Positions 9,350 through 18,510 of a DNA stretch of 39,657 nt are shown here, piece by piece (positions within the stretch are counted from its first letter, which is position 1; each line of letters starts with the position of its first letter). Source of the stretch: Lewinellaceae bacterium (lineage in GTDB: Bacteria; Bacteroidota; Bacteroidia; Chitinophagales; Saprospiraceae); the NCBI GenBank assembly GCA_024639065.1, contig JAHEJC010000014.1, positions 1 through 39,657 of the forward strand. Reading direction: 5' to 3'. The translations under genes and the position numbers were made by a program. The notes beneath the pieces are model-generated. The model was not told the DNA's origin. It searched no databases and saw only the letters and a list, made by a program, of their open reading frames with translations.

Positions 9350-11125
9350 ATGAAACATAAATATATCATATCGCTATTATTCATTGGGATAATGATGGCA
9401 TGCCAGGATCCTTTTGAATTGGAGCCAAATACCATCATATCAGAAGATCTTGTCTTCGAAGATGAAGCTTTGGCAAATGCTTATCTGGCTGAATTGTATG
9501 CTGATGCCAAAATTATAGAAGAAGGTGGACAATCAGGATTAAACATCAATCTGATCAATGCTTTTGGTGCTGAATCGAGGAATTTTGCCCCTTGGCAAGG
9601 TCCTTTTGGGCAAGTTATTGGTGTTGGCTTTAATGAAACCGGAGCAGGAATACTGGCTTACTGGCCTTATGACCACATCAGACAGGCCAACGTCTTTATC
9701 GAAAAAATGCCCCAATCTCAAACATTGGATCCAGAATTCATTGCAGTACGCATAGCAGAAGCAAGATTCCTTCGCGCATTTGCATACTTCGAAATGGTTA
9801 AACGTTACGGAGGTGTGCCTATAGTAACTGTAGCCTTACCGATTGATGCATCCGAAGCTGAATTATTCGTGGCCAGAAATTCAGAAAAAGAAGTCTATGA
9901 TTTCATTCTTTCAGAGATGACTGCTATTGAATCAACACTCCCTGAAGTGGCTGATCTGGACGGTCGGGTGACCAAATGGGTAGCAGCAGCCTTGAAAAGT
10001 AGAGCGGCATTATATGCCGCTAGTGTTGCACAATTTGGCACACCTCAGTTGAATGGACTACTCGGATTCCCCGCTTCTGATGCCAATGGATATTATCAAA
10101 TGGCGTTGAATGCTTCCAAAAACATTATGGATAATGGACCTTTTTCACTTTATCGCAACCAAGCAGATCCAGTCCAAAACTATGTCGATCTTTTCATCGA
10201 TGAAAACAGCAATTCCGAAGTAATTTGGGCAGAAAAATATGATTCACCTTCTGGTAAAGGGCATTCCTGGGATTTATTTGCTCATCCCGATGGTTTCGGA
10301 TTTGGCTGGAATTCTAACTTCCCAACTTATGTCGAAAAGTTAGAACTCTTTGATTTTGTAGATGGAACTCCCGGGAAAGTGGATCGGGCCATGTACGATG
10401 GTCAAACGCCTATCGACCCGGACTGGTTTTTTGGACAACGAGATCCACGGATGAGAGCTTCAATTGGTTATCCTGGTCGACCCTGGAGAGGAACACGAAT
10501 CTTTTATCATCGTAGTACGAGCTATACCGATGCCAATGGAGAGGTACAAAAAAATACTAGTCCTACCTTCATTATTCCAGGATCAGACGGATGGCCTGGA
10601 GCTGCAGCACCGAGAAATAGAAATGCTGCCGTGACCAGTCTACAGGTCCTAAAACGCCTCGATGAAAACCTTCCGGTGACCGGTACCGGTTTGTCAAATA
10701 CAGACTATTACGAATTTCGCTTGGGTGAGATTATGCTTAACTATATTGAAGCGGCTTTTTACCTGGGCGATCCCAATGGGGATATGAATTCTGTAATGAA
10801 TGATGAAATTCGAGATCGAGCAGGTATGCCACCCATCGAAATTACCGAAGAAAGAATACGTCAGGAAAGACAAGTAGAGTTGGCATTTGAAGACCATGTG
10901 TTCTGGGATTTTCGTCGGTGGCGCATAGCCGTTGAGGAGTTAGATGGCGTAGAAAGACATCGGTTCCATTGGGATTATAACTACGATATCGGAATGTACA
11001 CTGCAGAGATAGCTGTGGGAGATCGTGGCCGGATAAGATCTCATCCAGAGCGGAATTATTACTACGCATTGGGATTGAGCAGGATTGCTGATAATCCAAA
11101 CTTAGTAGAAAATCCTGGTTATTGA
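9350..11125 (+). CDS. SusD/RagB-like nutrient-binding outer membrane lipoprotein
   Basis: 591 aa; lipobox IMMAC; EARFLRAFAYFEMVKRYGGVPI; C-terminal RQERQVELAFEDHVFWDFRRWR; 21 bp downstream of susC-like gene. Confidence 0.96.
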   Translation: MKHKYIISLLFIGIMMACQDPFELEPNTIISEDLVFEDEALANAYLAELYADAKIIEEGGQSGLNINLINAFGAESRNFAPWQGPFGQVIGVGFNETGAGILAYWPYDHIRQANVFIEKMPQSQTLDPEFIAVRIAEARFLRAFAYFEMVKRYGGVPIVTVALPIDASEAELFVARNSEKEVYDFILSEMTAIESTLPEVADLDGRVTKWVAAALKSRAALYAASVAQFGTPQLNGLLGFPASDANGYYQMALNASKNIMDNGPFSLYRNQADPVQNYVDLFIDENSNSEVIWAEKYDSPSGKGHSWDLFAHPDGFGFGWNSNFPTYVEKLELFDFVDGTPGKVDRAMYDGQTPIDPDWFFGQRDPRMRASIGYPGRPWRGTRIFYHRSTSYTDANGEVQKNTSPTFIIPGSDGWPGAAAPRNRNAAVTSLQVLKRLDENLPVTGTGLSNTDYYEFRLGEIMLNYIEAAFYLGDPNGDMNSVMNDEIRDRAGMPPIEITEERIRQERQVELAFEDHVFWDFRRWRIAVEELDGVERHRFHWDYNYDIGMYTAEIAVGDRGRIRSHPERNYYYALGLSRIADNPNLVENPGY

Positions 11126-11175
11126 TATCTATAAAATGTGATTTAAAAAACATATTAGCAGATTTTTAGATTTTT

Positions 11176-11202
11176 AGAGGGGGCTTATCTCAAGCTCCCT
11201 CT
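11176..11202 (+). terminator. Strong stem-loop after susD (attenuator/terminator candidate)
   Basis: AGAGGGGGCTT-ATCTC-AAGCTCCCTCT: 11-bp stem (one G.U wobble as RNA), 5-nt loop; not followed by a clear U-tract. Confidence 0.5.
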
Positions 11203-11244
11203 ACTTAAAGTCAAAATAATCCCGCTCATTTTAGAAAATAGGTA

Positions 11245-11373
11245 ATGTCAGAAAATATCCGTTTTTCAGAGAAAACCAAGAAAAAAAAAGATTGGAAAGG
11301 TATCGTCGTCTTCTGTGTGATCGTGTTTTTATTTGTATTGGTTCTTTATCTTTTTATTGAACCTAAAATATAA
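11245..11373 (+). CDS. Small single-TM protein (42 aa), unknown function
   Basis: ATG at 11245 to TAA at 11373: MSENIRFSEKTKKKKDWKGIVVFCVIVFLFVLVLYLFIEPKI; charged N-terminus, about 20-residue hydrophobic helix; ends 13 bp before the next sulfatase ATG. Below the length cutoff of the supplied ORF track. Confidence 0.6.
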   Translation: MSENIRFSEKTKKKKDWKGIVVFCVIVFLFVLVLYLFIEPKI

Positions 11374-11385
11374 ATTGAAGCACTA

Positions 11386-12786
11386 ATGTATAGCAATCTT
11401 GCAGGCAGCATCCTTCTATCTATTTTCATCTTGGTGGTTTTTTGTACTCAATGTTCTATGAAGAATATTGAAACGCCTCAGAAGCCGAATATTATATTCA
11501 TCATGTCTGATGATCAGGGCTATGCTGATCTTGGGTGTTATGGAAGTCAGTATGTTCAGACACCTCATTTAGATAAGATGGCCCGGGAAGGAATGCGTTT
11601 TACCCAAGTATATGCAGGTAGTCCGGTATGCGCGCCAACTCGCTGCGTCTTGATGACTGGGTTGCACAGTGGGCATATTACCAGGAGAGATAATCGCACC
11701 ACCTTTGATACAGATAAGCCTTTTATGAAGAGGCAGCTTATCCCGTTGAAAAAGGAAGATTTCACCATCGGAGAAATGATGAAACAAGCGGGTTATGTTA
11801 CTGGTGCATTTGGGAAATGGGGTTTGGGTAACCCCGGAACTAGTGGTACTCCTTATTTACAAGGATTCGACCAATTTTACGGATATATTGACCAAGTACA
11901 TGCGCATAATTATTACACTGACTTTTTAATGCGCAATGCAGATACTATTTCCATTCCGGAAAATAAAGACGGCCAGAGACAGGTTTACTCGCACGATCTT
12001 ATTGCTGCAGAAGCACACCAATTTATTAAGGAAAATCAAGACAATCCATTTTTTCTTTATTTACCTTATACTTTACCGCACGGAAAATATGAAGTGCCGG
12101 ATAACTCGCTTTATGCGGATAAACCTTGGAAAGAGCAAGTAAAAAATTATGCGGCCATGATCAGCCGAATGGATCGGGATATTGGTCAGTTATTTACTTT
12201 ATTGAAAGAGCTAGATATCGATGAAAATACTTTGGTATTTTTCACATCCGATCACGGACCTAATCCTCCTTTTATAGATCCCCTGGGTAGCAACAAACCA
12301 TTTAGAGGTGTTAAAAGACAAGTTTTAGAAGGAGGTCTTAGAGTACCTATGATCGCTCGATGGCCTGGGAAAATTCAAGCTGGCATTACTAGCGATTTTG
12401 TTTGGGCATTCTGGGACGTGTTTCCAACATTGGCTGAAATTGGCGGTTTTGAAAAATCTCTGCCTTCAGATGGTATATCTATTTTACCAACTTTGCTGGG
12501 AAAATCACAACAGCCCCATGCATTTTTGTATTGGGAATTTTATAGCCCATTCCAACAAGCTGTTCGATTAGATAACTGGAAAGGAATACGATTAGGTTTG
12601 CAAGAACCTATTCATTTATTTGATCTTAGCAATGATCCAGGTGAACAATCAAATGTAGCTGATAAACATCCGGAAATCGTTGAACAGATAAGTGTCATAA
12701 TGCACAATGAACATGACCCAGATCCAAATTGGCCTGCAGTAAAAGTTGCGAGTGAACAGGCTAAAAACATGCTTAATCCGAACTAA
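11386..12786 (+). CDS. S1-family sulfatase, exported
   Basis: 466 aa; PNIIFIMSDDQGYADLGCYGS; C-A-P-T-R-C-V-L-M-T-G; GKWGLG; FTSDHGPN; LEGGLRVPMIARWPG. Confidence 0.95.
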   Translation: MYSNLAGSILLSIFILVVFCTQCSMKNIETPQKPNIIFIMSDDQGYADLGCYGSQYVQTPHLDKMAREGMRFTQVYAGSPVCAPTRCVLMTGLHSGHITRRDNRTTFDTDKPFMKRQLIPLKKEDFTIGEMMKQAGYVTGAFGKWGLGNPGTSGTPYLQGFDQFYGYIDQVHAHNYYTDFLMRNADTISIPENKDGQRQVYSHDLIAAEAHQFIKENQDNPFFLYLPYTLPHGKYEVPDNSLYADKPWKEQVKNYAAMISRMDRDIGQLFTLLKELDIDENTLVFFTSDHGPNPPFIDPLGSNKPFRGVKRQVLEGGLRVPMIARWPGKIQAGITSDFVWAFWDVFPTLAEIGGFEKSLPSDGISILPTLLGKSQQPHAFLYWEFYSPFQQAVRLDNWKGIRLGLQEPIHLFDLSNDPGEQSNVADKHPEIVEQISVIMHNEHDPDPNWPAVKVASEQAKNMLNPN

Positions 12787-12794
12787 AATAATTT

Positions 12795-14693
12795 GTGAAT
12801 AAAAACATGAAATATATAGGCAAATACCTAAACGCTGCAATCTTCATAGTAGTGGGTGTATTATTACTATTTTCTAATATATATTTTACCAATAAGAAAT
12901 ATGTAGACCAACCTAATATTGTTTGGCTGGTTACAGAAGATAATTCCAAACATTATCTAAAACTTTATGATCCAAATGGTGTAACCATGCCCAATGTGGA
13001 AACACTCGCTAAAAACGGCATCGTATTTAATCATGCTTTTTCGCAAGCACCGGTTTGTTCAGTAGCCCGCAGCACCATAATATCCGGGTGTTACGCTCCG
13101 CGTATAGGTGCTCAATATCACCGTAGAATGGAAAAGGTGCCGATGCCAGAAGGATTAGAGATGTTTCCAACCTATTTGAAAAAGGCAGGCTATTATACCA
13201 CCAATAATAGCAAAGAAGATTACAACATTATTAAATCTGAAGACGTGTGGGACGAATCCTCGGGAAAAGCAACTTATAAAAATCGAAAACCAGATCAACC
13301 TTTTTTTCATGTTCAAAATTTTGGGATAACCCATGAAGGCAGATTGCACTTTTCAGAAGAACAAATGCGAAATAATCCAACTCAAAATAATTCTGAAGAA
13401 TCTGTGATCTTTCCATACCACCCCAACACCTCGACCTATCAGTATACAGTGGCAAAATATCATGATCTGCACCAACAAGCAGATCAAGCAATTGGCAATT
13501 TCTTAAAACAACTGAAGGATGATGGCCTTATGGATAATACCATTATTTTTTATTACGGAGATCATGGGGGCGTTTTACCTAGGAGTAAAGGATACATTTA
13601 TGAAAGTGGACTACATGTCCCTATGATCGTCTATTTTCCAAAGAGATGGAAGCATTTGGCACCTGTCCAGCTTGGCACTCGATGTGATGCATTTGTTCAA
13701 TTCATAGACCTGGCTCCTACTGTTTTAAACTTGGCCGGGGTATCAATACCGGACCAGATAGATGGAAAACCATTTCTAGGAAAAGGTCTTACGAAAGCTG
13801 AAATCAATGAAAGGAATTCCTGCTTTAGTTATGCGGATAGGTTCGATGAAAAATATGATTTGACCAGAGCATTGCGCAAAGGAAAATTTAAATACATTCG
13901 AAATTATCAACCTTTTAATGTTGATGCCCTTTATAATTTTTACCGATACAAAATGTTGGCTTATCAGGAGTGGGCAGATTTATTTAAAGATGGTTCCTTA
14001 AATCTATACCAGCAACAGTTTTTTAAAGCAAGAACACCAGAAGCTTTATACGACTTAGCCAGTGACCCACATGAAATTAACAACTTGGCCGATGATCCTG
14101 AGCGGAGGGATATTTTAGTTTCCATGCGAAAAGAATTGCAAGACCATCTAAAATCTATGCCCGATCTCAGTTTTTTCCCGGAACCTTATTTTTTGGAGAA
14201 AGGACTTAAAAATCCAGTTCAATTTGGCCAAAAAAACAAATCTGAAATTGCCGCTTTAGTTGATATTGCGGACTTGAGCCTGATTCCATTTAAATCCGCC
14301 AGACCCAAATTGAAAAAAGCTCTAAAATCATCTGATCCTTGGCAACGATATTGGGGACTTATAGTCTGTACTACTTTTGGGAAAGAAGCATTTCCGCTGA
14401 AGAAAAAGATAGAAAAAATTATGTACAACGATGCTGAGAATTTAGTTCGTATGAGAGCGATTGAGTATTTGGGACTTAATGGATTGAGTATACCCAATCA
14501 ATTAGTGCAAAAACTTATTGAACAAGCCAGCTCCAAGCCGGAAGCCAATTTAATGCTCAACACAGTTGCGCTCTTGGAAACTGTTAATCCAAACTTCAAT
14601 ATTCAGATAGATCCATCAAGTGTGGATCCTTCTTGGATAGCGACTGAAAACGATTTAGTCAACCGACGGTTTCAATTTATCAATAGTAAGTAG
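12795..14693 (+). CDS. S1-family sulfatase with variant C-S-V-A-R motif and helical-repeat-like C-terminal extension
   Basis: 632 aa; PNIVWLVTEDNSKHY; QAPVCSVARSTIISGCYAPRIG; FYYGDHGGVLPRSKGYIYESGLHVPMIVYFP; C-terminal ~140 aa helical (DPWQRYWGLIVCTTFG..., NLVRMRAIEYLGLNG...). Listed start is GTG; ATG at 12807 (MKYIGKYLN) is likely the true start. Confidence 0.9.
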   Translation: MNKNMKYIGKYLNAAIFIVVGVLLLFSNIYFTNKKYVDQPNIVWLVTEDNSKHYLKLYDPNGVTMPNVETLAKNGIVFNHAFSQAPVCSVARSTIISGCYAPRIGAQYHRRMEKVPMPEGLEMFPTYLKKAGYYTTNNSKEDYNIIKSEDVWDESSGKATYKNRKPDQPFFHVQNFGITHEGRLHFSEEQMRNNPTQNNSEESVIFPYHPNTSTYQYTVAKYHDLHQQADQAIGNFLKQLKDDGLMDNTIIFYYGDHGGVLPRSKGYIYESGLHVPMIVYFPKRWKHLAPVQLGTRCDAFVQFIDLAPTVLNLAGVSIPDQIDGKPFLGKGLTKAEINERNSCFSYADRFDEKYDLTRALRKGKFKYIRNYQPFNVDALYNFYRYKMLAYQEWADLFKDGSLNLYQQQFFKARTPEALYDLASDPHEINNLADDPERRDILVSMRKELQDHLKSMPDLSFFPEPYFLEKGLKNPVQFGQKNKSEIAALVDIADLSLIPFKSARPKLKKALKSSDPWQRYWGLIVCTTFGKEAFPLKKKIEKIMYNDAENLVRMRAIEYLGLNGLSIPNQLVQKLIEQASSKPEANLMLNTVALLETVNPNFNIQIDPSSVDPSWIATENDLVNRRFQFINSK

Positions 14694-14751
14694 CTAAAAT
14701 GATCAAAACAATTATTAACAAACAGTTGCAATTTGAACAAAAATATATTTT

Positions 14752-16320
14752 ATGAATATTAGAAATATTAGGTGGTCTGTATCAGTCTTGTTATTGGCCA
14801 TCATTATAACTTCATGTAATGAACAAACTGATCAGAGCAATACTGACCAAGGTATTGAGGAGAAATTACCAAACATTGTTATTATTTATGCGGATGACCT
14901 TGGTTATGGAGATGTAGGTGCCTATGGTGCTACTGAAATGCCGACACCTAATATCGATCGTTTAGCAAAAGAAGGCATGAAGTTAACCAACGGATATGCT
15001 TCATCCGCTACGTGCAGCCCTAGTCGCTATGCCCTCCTCACTGGCCGTTATCCCTGGCGAAACGAAAGAGCTAAGATCTTGCCAGGTACGGCTCCTTTAT
15101 TAATTGACACCAGTGAAATGACTATACCCAAGATGTTACGCAAGAGAGGTTATCATACTGGGATTGTTGGTAAATGGCATCTCGGTTTAGGCAGTGGAAA
15201 TGTGGACTGGAATAAACCCATAACTCCAGGACCGAATCAAGTTGGCTTTGATTACTCTTACATTATGGCTGCGACGCAAGACCGGGTACCAACCGTATAT
15301 ATTGAAAACGGTGATGTGTTGGGTTTGGAGGCTGACGATCCAATAGAGATCAATTATAAAGAAAATTTTCCAGGAGAACCGACGGGTAAGGACAATCCGG
15401 AAATGCTTAAAATGAAATGGCATCATGGACACAACAGTAGTATAGTTAATGGTATCCCGCGGATTGGATATATGAAGGGTGGAGAAAAGGCTAAATGGGT
15501 GGATGAAAATATGGCAGACACCTTCTTGGTTCGTGCCCAAAAATACGTGATTGAACATAAAGATGAACCCTTCTTTTTGTTTTATACTTTGCAACAGCCT
15601 CATGTCCCGCGAACACCTCATCAAAGATTTGTTGGCACATCCGGTATGGGTCCTAGAGGGGATGTCATCGTTGAAGCAGATTGGTGTATCGGTGAATTCA
15701 TTAAGACGCTGGAAGCCGAAGGACTACTTGAAAATACGTTGGTCATACTCTCCAGCGATAACGGACCTGTACTCAACGATGGATACTATGACGACGCAGT
15801 TGAAAAAATAGGTAATCATAAACCGGCTGGACCCTTGAGAGGAGGAAAGTATAGTTTATTCGAAGCAGGTACTCGCGTACCGTTCATAACTTATTGGAAA
15901 GGTAAAATCACACCGGGCGTTTCTGATGCCATGATTTCTCAAATAGATTTACTGGGTTCTATAGCAGCGCTCGCTGGTAGTAATGACCGGGGCGAAGACA
16001 GCCAAAACTTAATAGATGTGCTATTGGGTAAAAGTAATAACGGAAGAAGTGAATTGGTTTTAGAAGCTACTACCAGGACCGCATTGCGAAAAGGCAATTG
16101 GGTGTATATTCCTCCATATGATGGTCCGGCAAAAAATAATTATGTCAATATTGAATTGGGAAATAATCCTGAAAACCAATTGTATAATTTAGAAGACGAC
16201 TTAGGACAACAAAACAATCTCGCCCAATCCAATCCTGAAAAACTTGAAGAAATGATCGCATTGTTTGCTGAGATACGTGGTGAAGGATCTAAGGAAGTAG
16301 AACAGTTGGAGTTGAAGTAG
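14752..16320 (+). CDS. S1-family sulfatase (arylsulfatase-like), exported lipoprotein
   Basis: 522 aa; ITSC lipobox; PNIVIIYADDLGYGDVGAYGA; C-S-P-S-R-Y-A-L-L-T-G; GKWHLGLGSG; LSSDNGPV; GGKYSLFEAGTRVPFITYW. Confidence 0.96.
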   Translation: MNIRNIRWSVSVLLLAIIITSCNEQTDQSNTDQGIEEKLPNIVIIYADDLGYGDVGAYGATEMPTPNIDRLAKEGMKLTNGYASSATCSPSRYALLTGRYPWRNERAKILPGTAPLLIDTSEMTIPKMLRKRGYHTGIVGKWHLGLGSGNVDWNKPITPGPNQVGFDYSYIMAATQDRVPTVYIENGDVLGLEADDPIEINYKENFPGEPTGKDNPEMLKMKWHHGHNSSIVNGIPRIGYMKGGEKAKWVDENMADTFLVRAQKYVIEHKDEPFFLFYTLQQPHVPRTPHQRFVGTSGMGPRGDVIVEADWCIGEFIKTLEAEGLLENTLVILSSDNGPVLNDGYYDDAVEKIGNHKPAGPLRGGKYSLFEAGTRVPFITYWKGKITPGVSDAMISQIDLLGSIAALAGSNDRGEDSQNLIDVLLGKSNNGRSELVLEATTRTALRKGNWVYIPPYDGPAKNNYVNIELGNNPENQLYNLEDDLGQQNNLAQSNPEKLEEMIALFAEIRGEGSKEVEQLELK

Positions 16321-16358
16321 AACCTCCCATTGGAATTTTAAATGTTCTATGCTGAATG

Positions 16359-16417
16359 TTGAGTCCACTCCGGAAAACATACCAAATCAAAAAAGTTTGT
16401 TCCCGGAGTGGACTCAA
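16359..16417. repeat. Perfect 15-bp inverted repeat with 29-nt spacer
   Basis: TTGAGTCCACTCCGG (16359-16373) and CCGGAGTGGACTCAA (16403-16417) are exact reverse complements. Confidence 0.85.
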
Positions 16418-16660
16418 TGTTGAATGTTAACACAGCATTTGCATTAGTGGTTATCCTCACTTTATATGAGAGTGGATGGGTGAATCCATAAAATAGAAAT
16501 ACCCTTAAAACCCCATAAAAGGGTTGCCATGATTGATAATTGCAGATTAACGATTGATGACTGCTTATCTTTTTTTCTACTATTCAAGAATCCCACAGCC
16601 TACTGCTCGCAGCACAGCGATCTCAGATCTCGTAGCGAAGCGATCCGTTTTCTATTTTAA

Positions 16661-18322
16661 TCACTCGACCTCTATAGCCCCCAAATCCGGAAGCCCTTTA
16701 ATTTTGTTACCGAAAATGTCTTTACCCACATTTAGACCTATTTTTAATCCAACTGTGTCGTTAGGAATATTTGGAATTACGATGCCTTGGTCTCTGATAA
16801 GCTTTACGTTTGTTGGAATATAATCAACCAAATCGATACCACCTTTTTTTGAAAACTGAGGATCTCCAGTTCGTACTTTGCCAGGTTGAATAAGGACTTC
16901 TTTAGGCCAGAAAGAATTTGATAAGAATAAATTCTGCTCAAAAACCACATTGGGTATATCGCCAAAACCACCAATATCCGGATTATATTGATCGCCTAAT
17001 ACTGCTTTGCTAGGTCCTTCTACGTAGAAAAGGTTATTAGCCACTAAAACACCTTCCGCAGTTTTAGTAATGGCTATTTTTGAGATAATGTCGGCATTTG
17101 CATAAATCGTATTGTTGTAAAAATAACTATTGTAAGGACCATGCCTTTCTTTATTTCTGCCTACATAGCCACTTAACCAAAAAGTTTTTCCTTCCTGGAA
17201 TGCCCCTGCTTTCCCTTTCTCTCTATGTCCATCATTTATACTGATATTATATCGATAAGCGCAATTTCGATTGTTTCCCAATATTTCACAAAAACCTCCT
17301 GCATTGTGCGCGCTTAGATTATACTGAACCACTATATGATTGCAGTTGAAATCAATATGACACCCAGCGGAATCTGCTGGGCCATTGGCATGCATAAAAT
17401 AATTATTTTCTACAATCACATCGTCAGACCCCCAGGTCCACAAGCCACTCCCTCTACCCCACTTGCGAGTGTCATCGGCACTTCCGGAATGAGAAACAAA
17501 ATTTCCACTGATATGTCCGTTTATAATTCCACTCATTTGTATCCCTGGACCACCTGTTCTTAAGACTCGGTTATGGAGTACACGTACATCTTGTATATTG
17601 TGATTCCTCCCCGTAAATTTTATTCCGGTATGAGCCACATTACTAATAACACAATCTTCTACTTCTAAATCTTTCAATTCCGCATTCTCCACTTGATTGA
17701 TAAACCGAATACCCCACCCATAGCTTTGAGTGCCATTTGCTGTACGTACTTCCTCTTCACCTCTTAAATATCCTTTATCTTCAAAGAACACATCCTGAAC
17801 AGAGAGATTAGACAACACTATTCCTTGACTAATTCCTGCGTGCGTAGTTTTTACCAATACGCCACAGCGCATCAAGGGAGCTGTTTCATCCTGGTCTCTT
17901 ACACCACCTCCATTCGCTTTTATCATCAAATTCTCGACTAATATATGGCTGCAGTCTTGAATTAGAATTCCATTTAGGAATCCTTGCGCATCAATGCTGG
18001 CCCGATCATTTTCTATACTTTTAGACCAGACATAACTGGTAATCACAATAGGATTTTGATCGGATCCCTTGATGTCTTTCAAAATGATTGAACCAAAAAA
18101 TGTTTGGCCAGCGCATAACAAGACCGTGTCTCCTGGCATCAATTTAACTGATTGAATTTTATCGAGACTTTGGAATGGATATATTAATGAAGTCCCTGGG
18201 TTATCATCGTGCCCCCGGTTTGCATCAAAGTAATAGTTAGTGGCATTCAAATTACTGGCCAGAAAAAAACTAATCCAAATCAAAGTACCCCAAAAACTTT
18301 TAAGTAAAATTTGATGAATCAT
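16661..18322 (-). CDS. Right-handed parallel beta-helix protein, exported (candidate polysaccharide lyase/hydrolase)
   Basis: 553 aa; signal peptide; TNYYFDANRGHDDNPGTSLIYPFQSLDKI...PGDTVLLCAGQTFFGSI N-terminus typical of secreted beta-helix proteins; repeated V/I-x-N-N coils (DVIVENNYFMHANG, GHISGNFVSHSG, HIVVQYNLSAHNAGG). Confidence 0.85.
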   Translation of the reverse strand: MIHQILLKSFWGTLIWISFFLASNLNATNYYFDANRGHDDNPGTSLIYPFQSLDKIQSVKLMPGDTVLLCAGQTFFGSIILKDIKGSDQNPIVITSYVWSKSIENDRASIDAQGFLNGILIQDCSHILVENLMIKANGGGVRDQDETAPLMRCGVLVKTTHAGISQGIVLSNLSVQDVFFEDKGYLRGEEEVRTANGTQSYGWGIRFINQVENAELKDLEVEDCVISNVAHTGIKFTGRNHNIQDVRVLHNRVLRTGGPGIQMSGIINGHISGNFVSHSGSADDTRKWGRGSGLWTWGSDDVIVENNYFMHANGPADSAGCHIDFNCNHIVVQYNLSAHNAGGFCEILGNNRNCAYRYNISINDGHREKGKAGAFQEGKTFWLSGYVGRNKERHGPYNSYFYNNTIYANADIISKIAITKTAEGVLVANNLFYVEGPSKAVLGDQYNPDIGGFGDIPNVVFEQNLFLSNSFWPKEVLIQPGKVRTGDPQFSKKGGIDLVDYIPTNVKLIRDQGIVIPNIPNDTVGLKIGLNVGKDIFGNKIKGLPDLGAIEVE

Positions 18323-18510
18323 TTCATTAAGGATTAATTAAGACAATATAATCAATGGTCAATCGAACATGAGGGCAGAAATGTGTCAAAAACAAGGAAT
18401 AAAAAGGTCAAAATTGGTTATTTCACGTACCTCCCCTTATTATTGAACTTTTTATACCCTGAAAATTGCCTAAAAATCCTCAACTTGGTCTTATTAAATA
18501 AAGATGAACG

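Noticed and set aside
15187-15624. 145-aa minus-strand ORF inside the 14752 sulfatase
   Set aside because: Antisense to a complete sulfatase frame with no motif; length is chance in a long coding region.
16496-16530. ACCCTT...AAGGGT mini-hairpin downstream of the 15-bp inverted repeat
   Set aside because: Only about 6 bp of stem with an AT-rich loop and no U-tract; too weak to call a terminator.
16554-16823. Plus-strand 89-aa ORF across the 3' end of the beta-helix gene
   Set aside because: Overlaps antisense to the beta-helix C-terminus and passes through the repeat-like block; no recognisable domain.
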